In this document: positions 26,660 to 33,573 of the stretch, piece by piece | Layout: each line of letters begins with the position of its first letter | Position numbering within the stretch: the first letter of the stretch is position 1 | DNA from: Clostridia bacterium | Lineage (GTDB): Bacteria > Bacillota > Clostridia > Christensenellales > Aristaeellaceae | NCBI GenBank assembly: GCA_017547285.1 | Contig: JAFYQB010000148.1 | Span: 35,270 to 99,269 of the forward strand | Direction of reading: 5' to 3' | DNA length: 64,000 nt | The notes under the pieces: generated by a model | Told to the model about the DNA's origin: nothing | Databases searched by the model: none | The model's input: only the letters and a program-made list of their open reading frames with translations | Program-made: the position numbers and the translations under genes

Positions 26660-27208
26660 TCAGGACACCTCCAAAATCGGTTTGAATTCTTCTTCGATGC
26701 TTTCCTTCATCCAGGCAATCACATCCGGCTCGTTCAGCGGCACGCCGCCAAGAACTTCACGCAGCTGGCGGGTGTCAAAACTCGCTTCCGCAGTCGGAGA
26801 AGTTGCCTGAAACAGAAATTCGGGTTGATCAGGATTGAGCATGACCAGTGTAAGCAGCGAATCGCAAATATCCCCCATGGGAATACAATCGATGTTTCGG
26901 GTATCAAAGCTGGCGTGTATAGTAGTACCGACACCCACTTCACTTTCTATGCCAAAGTCTCCCCCGCACATTTCCGCGCTCTGCTTCAGCATCGGAATTC
27001 CCAGACCAACCTTGCGGGTGGTTCGGGACGTAGTAAAGGGATCCGTAACACGGGAAAGGAATTCAGGCGTCATGCCGCAGCCATCATCCTGAACGGAAAA
27101 AACAAGCTTGCCGTTTCCGTCCATTACAAAAGCAACGGCCACCAGTTTCGCTTTCGCTTTGATACTGTTCTGGGCAATATCCAGAACATGCATGCTCAGA
27201 TCACGCAT
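26660..27208 (-). CDS. Histidine-kinase-like ATPase inside the hydrogenase operon
   Basis: This 182-residue protein has a GHKL ATP-binding fold without a histidine phosphoacceptor or sensor domain. The N box is HVLDIAQNSIKAKA near residue 8, the G1 box is SVQDDGCGMTPE near 40, GLGIPMLKQSAEMCGG near 69 fits the G2 box, and VGVGTTIHASF completes the domain. The last 80 residues are not recognised. Because it lies between hydC and hndB it is co-expressed with the enzyme, so a regulatory or serine-kinase/anti-sigma-like role is more likely than ordinary signal transduction; that is inference. A second HATPase of the same group is encoded at 30314. Confidence 0.8.
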   Translation of the reverse strand: MRDLSMHVLDIAQNSIKAKAKLVAVAFVMDGNGKLVFSVQDDGCGMTPEFLSRVTDPFTTSRTTRKVGLGIPMLKQSAEMCGGDFGIESEVGVGTTIHASFDTRNIDCIPMGDICDSLLTLVMLNPDQPEFLFQATSPTAEASFDTRQLREVLGGVPLNEPDVIAWMKESIEEEFKPILEVS

Positions 27209-27211
27209 GGT

Positions 27212-27685
27212 TTAAGAAGCCTTGTACTTGGCGATGATAGCGGGAACTTCAGCTTCCGTCAGACGACCATAGACATCATCATTGATCATCATAACAGGAG
27301 CCAGACCGCAGGCGCCCAGGCAACGGGTAGCCTGAACGGTGAACAGACCATCAGCAGTGGTCTGACCAGGCTGAATGCCCAGTTCGGAGCACAGCTTGTC
27401 CAGCACCTTCTGGGAATTCTTTACGTAGCAGGCAGTGCCGAGGCAAACGCCGGCCACATACTGACCCTTGGGCTGCAGAGAGAACTGGGAATAGAAGGTG
27501 GCAACGCCGTAAACCTCGCTCAGGGTAACGCCGAGGCCTTCGGCAATGATCTTCTGAACGTCCTCGGATACGCAGCCGAAGATGTTCTGTGCTTCCTGCA
27601 GCACAGGCATCAGCGCACCCTTTTGCTCCTTATGAGCCTTGATGACTTCCGCCAGCTTTTCATATTTTTCGTTATGATTGGACAT
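27212..27685 (-). CDS. hydC: NuoE-like hydrogenase subunit (HydC/HndA)
   Basis: This 157-residue 2Fe-2S protein is the NuoE-type subunit of the NADH-linked hydrogenase. The family start LMPVLQEAQNIFGCVSEDV, the GVATFYSQFSLQPKG segment and the four cluster ligands (C-L-G-T-A-C near 80-85, then ATRCLGACGLAPVM near 115) are all visible. It is the first gene of hydC-HATPase-hndB-hydB-hydA and has a GGAGGAGG site 12 bp before ATG. It is separated from the PHP gene upstream by a terminator and about 240 bp. Confidence 0.95.
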   Translation of the reverse strand: MSNHNEKYEKLAEVIKAHKEQKGALMPVLQEAQNIFGCVSEDVQKIIAEGLGVTLSEVYGVATFYSQFSLQPKGQYVAGVCLGTACYVKNSQKVLDKLCSELGIQPGQTTADGLFTVQATRCLGACGLAPVMMINDDVYGRLTEAEVPAIIAKYKAS

Positions 27686-27724
27686 GGCAGTCTGAGACCT
27701 CCTCCATTATAGTTACAGACGAAA

Positions 27725-27738
27725 TGTACATAGGTACA
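27725..27738. promoter_or_regulatory. Inverted repeat upstream of hydC
   Basis: TGTAC-ATAG-GTACA lies 40 bp upstream of hydC, between the start and a possible minus-strand extended -10 element (TGCTAAAAT, about 27751-27759). It could be an operator; it does not match the Rex consensus. Confidence 0.35.
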
Positions 27739-27874
27739 CATCGTTTATATTTTAGCATACATTGACACAAATTGCACGCCTTTTCCGCGTGGTTTGTGAA
27801 ATTTTTATTATATTTTACGGAAACGACGGGCTTTCTCTCCCTATTTTAAATGAAAATCCCGATAGAGTGAGCAA

Positions 27875-27921
27875 GCAAAACAAAAGGACATGCTCCCGCT
27901 TCATCAAAAAGCACGTCCTTT
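27875..27921 (-). terminator. Terminator of the hydrogenase-sensor cassette
   Basis: On the minus strand AAAGGACGTGCT pairs with AGCATGTCCTTT (one G-U pair), then TTGTTTTG. It separates the cassette ending in the PHP gene from the hydC operon. Confidence 0.8.
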
Positions 27922-27925
27922 CGCT

Positions 27926-28630
27926 TTACGATTCACTTTTTGTCCGAATCAAATCCAGCACAGCTTTTGCGCTGGGTTCCACAGGCAGTTCAAAAACCTG
28001 CTCCTGAATATCCTCCAGCCGGTGGGCATCACTCGAATGCAGAAGGAAGCGCCCCTTGGTTGCATAGGAAGGACAGTCGACTCCTTTGTATACCTCAACC
28101 ACTGGGTATTCCGGCAGAAACGGCATCAAACCCAGAGCGCCGATCATACCGTTGCTGCCTCTGTTGATATGTGCAGGCAATGGGATGCCATTATGTGCAC
28201 GAATCAGCTCACATACCTCGTCCACGCTCAGATCTGTCGCATTGATCAACAGCTTGTCAAGCGTACCGGAAGGCGTGTCTCCATTACGCATAATAATCTG
28301 ATTGCCAAACAACATCGGTTGATTGGAGATGGCTGGCAAATGCGCATATACCTTTTCTCCTGCTGCCACCGCATCTTCCAGTGTGTAGAAATAAGCCAGC
28401 ATATGCACTTCTTCGCGGGAGGTAATCTCCATTCCAGGGATCACCTCTACCCCATATTCTCTGCCGGCCGCCATTGCATCTTCAGCATTCAGCACAGCAT
28501 TATGATCCGTGATGGCAATCACATCAAGCCCTTTGATTTTGGCCATACCTACCATGTTCCACGGGGTCATGTCATCCTCCGCACAGGGAGAGAGACAGCT
28601 GTGCAGATGCAGGTCACAAAACGCACCCAT
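27926..28630 (-). CDS. PHP-domain phosphoesterase of the hydrogenase-sensor cassette
   Basis: This 234-residue PHP protein has the metal motifs FCDLHLHSCLSPCAED near residue 5, ITDHNAV near 41, and PAHINRG near 145, plus the C-terminal LHSSDAHRLEDI. It probably hydrolyses a phosphorylated small molecule or phosphoprotein. The ATG at 28630 shares its A with the stop codon of the DRTGG gene (TGATG), so the two are translated in a coupled way. Similar PHP genes are, as I recall, often next to DRTGG and hydrogenase-like genes in Clostridia, so it may reverse a phosphorylation made by the cassette; that is inference. Confidence 0.8.
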   Translation of the reverse strand: MGAFCDLHLHSCLSPCAEDDMTPWNMVGMAKIKGLDVIAITDHNAVLNAEDAMAAGREYGVEVIPGMEITSREEVHMLAYFYTLEDAVAAGEKVYAHLPAISNQPMLFGNQIIMRNGDTPSGTLDKLLINATDLSVDEVCELIRAHNGIPLPAHINRGSNGMIGALGLMPFLPEYPVVEVYKGVDCPSYATKGRFLLHSSDAHRLEDIQEQVFELPVEPSAKAVLDLIRTKSES

Positions 28631-28977
28631 CACTCTGCAGGCGGCAGCACGCCGGCCTGACCCATCAGCACGCAAACTTCATAGGCTGTTTTGTTGGTTG
28701 CCAGAATAGGCATTTCTTCGTCAATGGCCTTTTTCAGGCTGGCAGGTTCGGGTTCAACGCCTTCCACCAGAATCACGCAGGCCATTTCCATCAGTACAGA
28801 AACAGCAATTACGTTTACATGGGTCTGCACAGTGCACCACGCCATACCCGCCTTACCATGCGCCAGCACCCAGCTAAGCAGATCACAGGAATAGCCGCAT
28901 GTGATTTCGGTATCAAGATTAGCTTCGGGATTCAGATTGGTTGCGCCAATCAGTTCCATCAATTCGCTTACTTTCAT
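28630..28977 (-). CDS. DRTGG-domain protein (second copy in cassette)
   Basis: This 115-residue protein belongs to the DRTGG fold group, related to the regulatory domains of phosphotransacetylase and to HPr kinase N-domains. It starts with MKVSELMELIGAT and has DTEITCGYSCDLLSWVLAHGKAG and the C-terminal ATNKTAYEVCVLMGQAGV, which matches the first copy at 30769 (AFSSDLMSDVLAFVTDK, ATAHNCYTTCGLMYEAGI). Both keep a Cys in the last helix. The ligand is unknown; nucleotide binding is suspected in this family. It is coupled to the PHP gene. Confidence 0.78.
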   Translation of the reverse strand: MKVSELMELIGATNLNPEANLDTEITCGYSCDLLSWVLAHGKAGMAWCTVQTHVNVIAVSVLMEMACVILVEGVEPEPASLKKAIDEEMPILATNKTAYEVCVLMGQAGVLPPAE

Positions 28978-28991
28978 GTTGATTCTCTCCT

Positions 28992-30296
28992 TTATTCTCG
29001 CGTTGTTTTGGCAAGCTCAACCATCTGCTGTGCCATGACCTTCAATTTTTCTTTCAAAATGTGAATACAATCCATCTCCGTCGCAAAACCTCGCACAATA
29101 TCCTCTGCAAAGGTTTTGCAGGTAGGACTTCCGCAACTGCCGCAATCATAGCCCGGCAAACGGGCTGTAATTTCCTCCATCTGCTCAATTTTGCGCATGG
29201 CCTCAACAATATCGTCATCCAAACGCATTGCTTTGTTGGCAGTGATGCTCTTATCCAGCAACAAGTGATACTTATTCAGGTAAGAGACGTCGACCTTTTC
29301 ATCCGGATGGGTTATATCGCAGCCGTGCATCAAATCACGTACTACGCCACGAGCAATGTAGTTATTTTCAAAGGTCAGCGGTCCTCCGACGCAGCCGCCC
29401 GTACAGGCTGAACCTTCAAAAAACACAAGATCCGGAAGCTTATCGTTTTCAATTTCTTCCAGCACGCGGATTACATTCTCAATACCATCCACACTCATGC
29501 TGTGTTCCGGACAGACAGCAGAAGCTTCACCACCAGCATTCGCCCAGCCAACGCCATGAGACGTAGCTTTAGCAAGGCCCGTATCAACCGGAATTTTCTT
29601 TAGCTGGCTACTGAGGAGACCATATATTTCAAGCATGGAAATAGCGCCATCCACAGCGGACGTTTCGTGTCCGATAGGATTGCGGATTGCTGTCATTTTG
29701 GCAGCGCAAGGGGTGATGAAAAAGCATCCGACATCTTCCGGCTGCACATCATGTTTCTTGCAGAATTCACGTTTTGCAACCATAGCCGCCACTTCCATGG
29801 GCTGCCGAACATCAATGATGTGCGGAATCAGATCCGGGAAACGCACGCGAATCAAACGCACAATCGCCGGGCAGGCTGACGAAATAATCGGATAATCATC
29901 CCGGTCAATGTTTCTCATGCGTTCACGAATAGCGCGTGTTACGATATCAGCGCCTTCCGCCACTTCATATACATCGTCAAATCCAATTCTTAAAAGGCCT
30001 TCCAGCACCTGCGACGGACTGACCAGCTGCTTGAATTGGCCATACAGCGAGGGCGCAGGAAGCGCTATCTTATACTTAAATCGGTTGATCGAAGCGAGAG
30101 GGTCGGTTTGTGCATATTTGGCATGATATTCACAAACGCGAATGCATTCGCCGCAATCTATGCAGCGCTCGTCGATGATGTGCGCTCTTCCGCCGCGTAC
30201 TCGAATCGCTTCTGTCGGACAGCGTCTGAGGCAATTGGTGCAAGCCTTGCATTTTTCTTTATCAAGGCGCACTGAGTGAAAACGTTTATCGTTCAT
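28992..30296 (-). CDS. Hydrogenase-like Fe-S protein (probable redox/H2 sensor)
   Basis: This 434-residue protein looks like the catalytic domain of an [FeFe] hydrogenase fused to ferredoxin domains. Two 4Fe-4S motifs lie at the N-terminus (CKACTNCLRRCP and CIDCGECIRVC). The H-cluster loops are altered: L1 reads SSACPAIV instead of TSCCPxW, L2 TPCAAKM instead of MPCxxKxxE, and L3 GSACTGGCVGGP. The four cubane-ligand Cys positions are kept, but the proton-relay Cys is Ala. A C-terminal CGSCGSPTC domain follows near residue 388, of the kind that binds another cluster. It lies in a cassette with DRTGG, HATPase and PHP genes, so it is probably a sensor rather than an enzyme. Confidence 0.85.
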   Translation of the reverse strand: MNDKRFHSVRLDKEKCKACTNCLRRCPTEAIRVRGGRAHIIDERCIDCGECIRVCEYHAKYAQTDPLASINRFKYKIALPAPSLYGQFKQLVSPSQVLEGLLRIGFDDVYEVAEGADIVTRAIRERMRNIDRDDYPIISSACPAIVRLIRVRFPDLIPHIIDVRQPMEVAAMVAKREFCKKHDVQPEDVGCFFITPCAAKMTAIRNPIGHETSAVDGAISMLEIYGLLSSQLKKIPVDTGLAKATSHGVGWANAGGEASAVCPEHSMSVDGIENVIRVLEEIENDKLPDLVFFEGSACTGGCVGGPLTFENNYIARGVVRDLMHGCDITHPDEKVDVSYLNKYHLLLDKSITANKAMRLDDDIVEAMRKIEQMEEITARLPGYDCGSCGSPTCKTFAEDIVRGFATEMDCIHILKEKLKVMAQQMVELAKTTRE

Positions 30297-30313
30297 TTTG
30301 TCCTCCGAATGAT

Positions 30314-30748
30314 TCAGGCATCCTTTACATCAAAACGCATCTGAATCGTGGTGCCTTTTCCCACTTCACTTTCAATGCTGAAGCCATCAGCATTCCGTTT
30401 CATATTAGGCAAACCCATGCCTGCGCCAAATCCAAGATCGCGCGCTTCCTCGCTGGCAGTGGAATAGCCTTCCTGCATCGCCTTGCTCAGATCGGGGATA
30501 CCCGGTCCCACATCGGCAGAAGTAAGAATAATGCTTGACGGTGTCATCTCCAGCGTAAGCTTGCCGCCATGGCTGTGAATAATCAGATTCAGTTCCGCCT
30601 CATAGCTTGCAACTGCTATGCGGCGCAAAACCGTGCCCCCGATACCAATTTGCTTAAGTTTGCGTTTGATATTGGCCGAGACGTCCCCCGCCGTTTGAAA
30701 CTCGCCGGCATTTATTTCATAGGTATTTTTCAGAATGGTAGATTCCAT
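30314..30748 (-). CDS. Serine-kinase/anti-sigma-like ATPase of the sensor cassette
   Basis: This 144-residue protein is a stand-alone GHKL ATPase of the RsbW/SpoIIAB-like group. The N box is EAELNLIIHSHGG near residue 51, followed by TSADVGPGIPD near 75 and GFGAGMGLPNMKRNAD near 107, then the terminal GKGTTIQMRF. The ATG at 30748 is 8 bp from GGAGG; an ATG two codons earlier is too close. It lies between a DRTGG gene and the hydrogenase-like sensor gene and could phosphorylate a partner in response to redox state; that is inference. Confidence 0.82.
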   Translation of the reverse strand: MESTILKNTYEINAGEFQTAGDVSANIKRKLKQIGIGGTVLRRIAVASYEAELNLIIHSHGGKLTLEMTPSSIILTSADVGPGIPDLSKAMQEGYSTASEEARDLGFGAGMGLPNMKRNADGFSIESEVGKGTTIQMRFDVKDA

Positions 30749-30768
30749 TGGCATTTCCTCCGTTCAGC

Positions 30769-31128
30769 TCATGCGCCGGTTCTGACGTTTTTGCTGCGGA
30801 TACCCGCTTCATACATCAAACCGCAGGTAGTATAACAGTTATGTGCGGTGGCCAAAACCACGATATCCAGTTCGTCAGCTTCTTCAAGCAATTCATCGGA
30901 AGGAATCTTGCCACGCGCATAAACGATGCAGTGAATATCAAGCATTTCTGCTGTGCGCATCACATGAATATTGGTCAAACCTGTGATCAACACAGTCTTA
31001 TCAGTAACAAAAGCCAGCACATCGCTCATCAAATCACTGGAAAAAGCGTTGTTTACATCCTGATCCAGTTTATCCTCGCCACACAGCACCCTGGCGTCCA
31101 GAAGGGTCACCAATTCTCTGATCGTCAT
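30769..31128 (-). CDS. DRTGG-domain protein (first copy in cassette)
   Basis: This 119-residue DRTGG-type protein starts MTIRELVTLLDARVL and contains DVNNAFSSDLMSDVLAFV, a beta-strand-rich centre (TVLITGLTNIHVMRTAEMLDIHCIVYARGK) and LATAHNCYTTCGLMYEAGI at the end. It is homologous to the second copy at 28630. It lies 12 bp downstream of the SPOR gene and 20 bp before the HATPase gene, so it is part of the same transcript. Its role is not known; nucleotide sensing is suggested by relatives. Confidence 0.78.
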   Translation of the reverse strand: MTIRELVTLLDARVLCGEDKLDQDVNNAFSSDLMSDVLAFVTDKTVLITGLTNIHVMRTAEMLDIHCIVYARGKIPSDELLEEADELDIVVLATAHNCYTTCGLMYEAGIRSKNVRTGA

Positions 31129-31140
31129 GAATATAGCCTC

Positions 31141-31971
31141 CTATGTATCATTCAAAGTATGATAAACGGTTTGAATATTCCAAAGGGTAACGAAGGTTTG
31201 ATATTTCAGCTTTATTCCAGCCGCAGCAACGCTTTCATCGTCCGAAAATCCGGATGCAAAAGTATTGAATTCATCAAAAACAGCAAGAATCGCTTCAACC
31301 GTCTCGGGCTTTGGCGCAACGAAACGCTGTCGCAGGCGAAGGGAGACAATATCCATTTGCGTTTTCATCGCAAGAACGCTTTGCACAGTCTCCTGTACGG
31401 ACACTTCCTGACGATCGAGCGCAACAGAAAGCTTCTGGAGCTGTATAGCCAGCTCATGAACATGCGAGAAAGCAGCCTGAAGAATGTTCAGCTGGCCCTG
31501 CATTCCTTTCAGACGCAGAGTGACACCCGGAAAAGAAATCTGATACAGGTAAGAATCAATTTGATGCTGTTCCCTTAGCTGTTCACGTACATTTTGTGCT
31601 TCCTGTTCAGCAGGATAAGCGGAAGCCAGTACCCGAAACCGTCCGTTTTCCCAAAGGTATCCAGCAGCTCCCCGTTTTTGAAAAGCCAGAGCAGACTGCC
31701 TGGCTGTTTCTTCATTTTCAAAAACGCCCGTCTGTATCGCATACCACATGTATTCCGGGAGTTCAACATCAATCTCTGTCCACGTTTCATCAAAGCTTTC
31801 ATCAAGCGGTACTGGTGTTGAAAAAGGAACCTTCTGGAGCAAAAACGCTTCGCCTTTTTCTTTTGCAAATACACCCGACATTATAAGCGCAAAAGCCAGT
31901 ACAAGCAAAACGCTGCAAATCAGGCGGTTATGATTTCGTTCGGTCGGATATACACGTTTCCTTTTTTCCAT
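31141..31971 (-). CDS. Membrane-anchored SPOR-domain protein
   Basis: This 276-residue protein has a short basic cytoplasmic start, one membrane helix near residues 19-36 (LICSVLLVLAFALIMSGVF) and a SPOR-type domain near 68-150 (MWYAIQTGVFENEETARQSALAFQKRGAAGYL ... FRVLASAYPAEQEAQNVREQL, shown here in part). SPOR domains bind denuded peptidoglycan at division or sporulation septa. The last 120 residues are helical. The ATG at 31971 has GAAAGGTTG upstream. The gene leads the transcript into the DRTGG/HATPase/hydrogenase-sensor cassette, an unexpected combination. Confidence 0.82.
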   Translation of the reverse strand: MEKRKRVYPTERNHNRLICSVLLVLAFALIMSGVFAKEKGEAFLLQKVPFSTPVPLDESFDETWTEIDVELPEYMWYAIQTGVFENEETARQSALAFQKRGAAGYLWENGRFRVLASAYPAEQEAQNVREQLREQHQIDSYLYQISFPGVTLRLKGMQGQLNILQAAFSHVHELAIQLQKLSVALDRQEVSVQETVQSVLAMKTQMDIVSLRLRQRFVAPKPETVEAILAVFDEFNTFASGFSDDESVAAAGIKLKYQTFVTLWNIQTVYHTLNDT

Positions 31972-32067
31972 TCCGATCAACCTTTCTCTGAATTCAAAAA
32001 AAGATATGATCCAAACAGAAAACCTATGAAAAACAGCTACCCTACCTCGCCCATATTTCTGGAAAGT

Positions 32068-32096
32068 ATTATACTGTAAGCGGCACAAGAATGCAA
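32068..32096 (-). promoter_or_regulatory. Promoter of the SPOR gene and sensor cassette
   Basis: Minus-strand TTGCAT (32091-32096), 17-bp spacer, TATAAT (32068-32073). Confidence 0.75.
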
Positions 32097-32131
32097 GTGT
32101 GCACGGAAATGCCGATCATCCGAAAAATCCA

Positions 32132-32160
32132 TAGCATTCGCCGCTCAGATATGCTATACT
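32132..32160 (+). promoter_or_regulatory. Extended -10 promoter of the DUF6062 gene
   Basis: TGCTATACT at 32152-32160 is an extended -10 element, with a weak -35 region (TAGCAT). ATAGCAT at 32131 and ATGCTAT at 32151 form an inverted repeat that overlaps the promoter. Confidence 0.55.
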
Positions 32161-32201
32161 GAATATACGAAAATCCACCGTCAGCAAGGAGCTATGCAAC
32201 G

Positions 32202-32954
32202 ATGCGCTACCACATCGATACTATTCCCGTATGGGAAGCCATGGAAAAAGAAACTGCCTGTCCCCTTTGCGCGCTATACCAAAAGTGTGAAGAAACCGAG
32301 ATCGACCGCAGTCTTGGCGGAAGCGTCATGGAACCGGACGCCAGAATCCGCGTAAACGAGCGCGGTATCTGCTGCAAGCACCATCAGCAGCTTTTTATGA
32401 TGCAGAACCGTTTGGGACATGCTTTGCTGGTGGACTCTCACAGCAAAGAACACTTGAAGAAACTGGACCAGCTGAATAAACTGGTTCCCGCACCCGCAGC
32501 CAAAAAGAGTATTTTCGGCAGCAAAAAAGACACTTCCATTGCTGAACTGGCCGATGCACTGGAGCAGCTGAGTACCAGTTGTGTAATCTGCGAAGATATC
32601 GACAGCCATATGCAGCGATATATGTATACCTTTTTACATTTGTGGAAAACAGATACAAAGTTCCGTAAAACCTGGGAATCTTCAAAGGGCATGTGCCTTC
32701 CGCATGCCGCGGAGATGCTTCGCCATGCCGCCAAACACCTGAATGCAGCGCAGCAGTCCGAATTTGCCGGCAGTATGATGCAGCTGATCAAAAGCAACCT
32801 TGCGGAAGACGAGAAAGATCTGGAATGGTTCACACTCAAATTTGATTACCGCAATCAGTCCAAACCCTGGGGCAACAGCCGCAACGCGCTGGAACGTACG
32901 ATCAACCGACTGCGTGGTTTGTGCATCGCGCCGGATGCGCCTAAAAAAGACTGA
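32202..32954 (+). CDS. DUF6062 protein with duplicated Cys motifs
   Basis: This 250-residue protein starts MRYHIDTIPVWEAME and matches the DUF6062 family, of unknown function. It carries two similar pairs of potential metal ligands: CPLC near residue 21 with GICCKHH near 57, and CVIC near 125 with GMCLPH near 161. The repeat suggests an internal duplication with two zinc or Fe-S sites. No membrane segment or signal is seen, so it should be cytoplasmic. It is monocistronic, convergent with the dCMP deaminase gene. Confidence 0.8.
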   Translation: MRYHIDTIPVWEAMEKETACPLCALYQKCEETEIDRSLGGSVMEPDARIRVNERGICCKHHQQLFMMQNRLGHALLVDSHSKEHLKKLDQLNKLVPAPAAKKSIFGSKKDTSIAELADALEQLSTSCVICEDIDSHMQRYMYTFLHLWKTDTKFRKTWESSKGMCLPHAAEMLRHAAKHLNAAQQSEFAGSMMQLIKSNLAEDEKDLEWFTLKFDYRNQSKPWGNSRNALERTINRLRGLCIAPDAPKKD

Positions 32955-32963
32955 GCTTTGTAA

Positions 32964-33000
32964 ATAGAAAAGAAGCGCCGGAACAGCGCTTCTTTCTATT
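32964..33000. terminator. Bidirectional terminator between DUF6062 and dCMP deaminase genes
   Basis: AATAGAAAAGAAGCGC pairs with GCGCTTCTTTCTATT around a seven-base loop, giving T-rich 3' ends on both strands. Confidence 0.82.
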
Positions 33001-33468
33001 TTAATCCAATGGATTCTTTCCACGGTCAAACTGTTCAAGGGTTACGCCGGCTTCCTCAAAAATCTCCAGCGAGAACTTGTCGGGATAACCTTGCTCATAG
33101 ACTACCCGCTTAATGCCTACGTTCACGATCATCTTGGCGCACACTGAGCACGGCTGGTGCGTACAGTAAAGCGTGGCTCCATCGATTGAAATACCAAGCT
33201 TTGCAGCCTGCAAAATCGCATTTTGTTCCGCATGAATGGCATAGCACAGTTCGGCACGGGTTCCCGATTCGATATTGAGCTTACGTCGCATGCATTCACC
33301 GCGCTCGCGGCAGGTTTTTAATCCGGCAGGCGCACCATTGTAGCCGGTTGTCATAATGCGCTTGTCTTTTACAATCACCGCACCGATACTGCGGCCCTCC
33401 ACATTGCAGCTCGTCCACGTGGAGATCAAATAAGCCATTTTCATAAAGCGAACATCCCATTTATCCAT
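33001..33468 (-). CDS. Deoxycytidylate deaminase family protein
   Basis: This 155-residue zinc enzyme probably deaminates dCMP to dUMP, feeding dTTP synthesis. The start DKWDVRFMKMAYLISTWTSC is typical of the ComEB/dCMP deaminase group. Zinc ligands are His and Glu in CYAIHAEQNAI and the two Cys in THQPCSVCAKMI. The RERGECMRR segment near residues 56-64 is also usual for this family. The ATG at 33468 follows AAAGGAGG; an upstream in-frame start lacks a site. It is convergent with the DUF6062 gene. Confidence 0.92.
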   Translation of the reverse strand: MDKWDVRFMKMAYLISTWTSCNVEGRSIGAVIVKDKRIMTTGYNGAPAGLKTCRERGECMRRKLNIESGTRAELCYAIHAEQNAILQAAKLGISIDGATLYCTHQPCSVCAKMIVNVGIKRVVYEQGYPDKFSLEIFEEAGVTLEQFDRGKNPLD

Positions 33469-33493
33469 GGTTTCGCCTCCTTTTCTGCCTTGC

Positions 33494-33522
33494 ATTATAC
33501 ACCAGATACCGGCGATTGACAA
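33494..33522 (-). promoter_or_regulatory. Promoter of the dCMP deaminase gene
   Basis: Minus-strand TTGTCA (33517-33522), 17-bp spacer, TATAAT (33494-33499). Confidence 0.75.
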
Positions 33523-33573
33523 CTTGCATTTTTCCATCGTTCAACCCATAGTCTCTCTTATGGAGGCGAGGCC

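Noticed and set aside
24542..27712. Very long open frame (1056 codons) on the plus strand across the hydrogenase genes
   Set aside because: It is antisense to hydB, hndB, HATPase and hydC, all recognised with full motifs and ribosome binding sites. Codon bias of those genes leaves few stops on the other strand.
27725..27738. Rex operator upstream of hydC
   Set aside because: The repeat TGTAC-N4-GTACA does not match the TTGTTAA-type Rex consensus.
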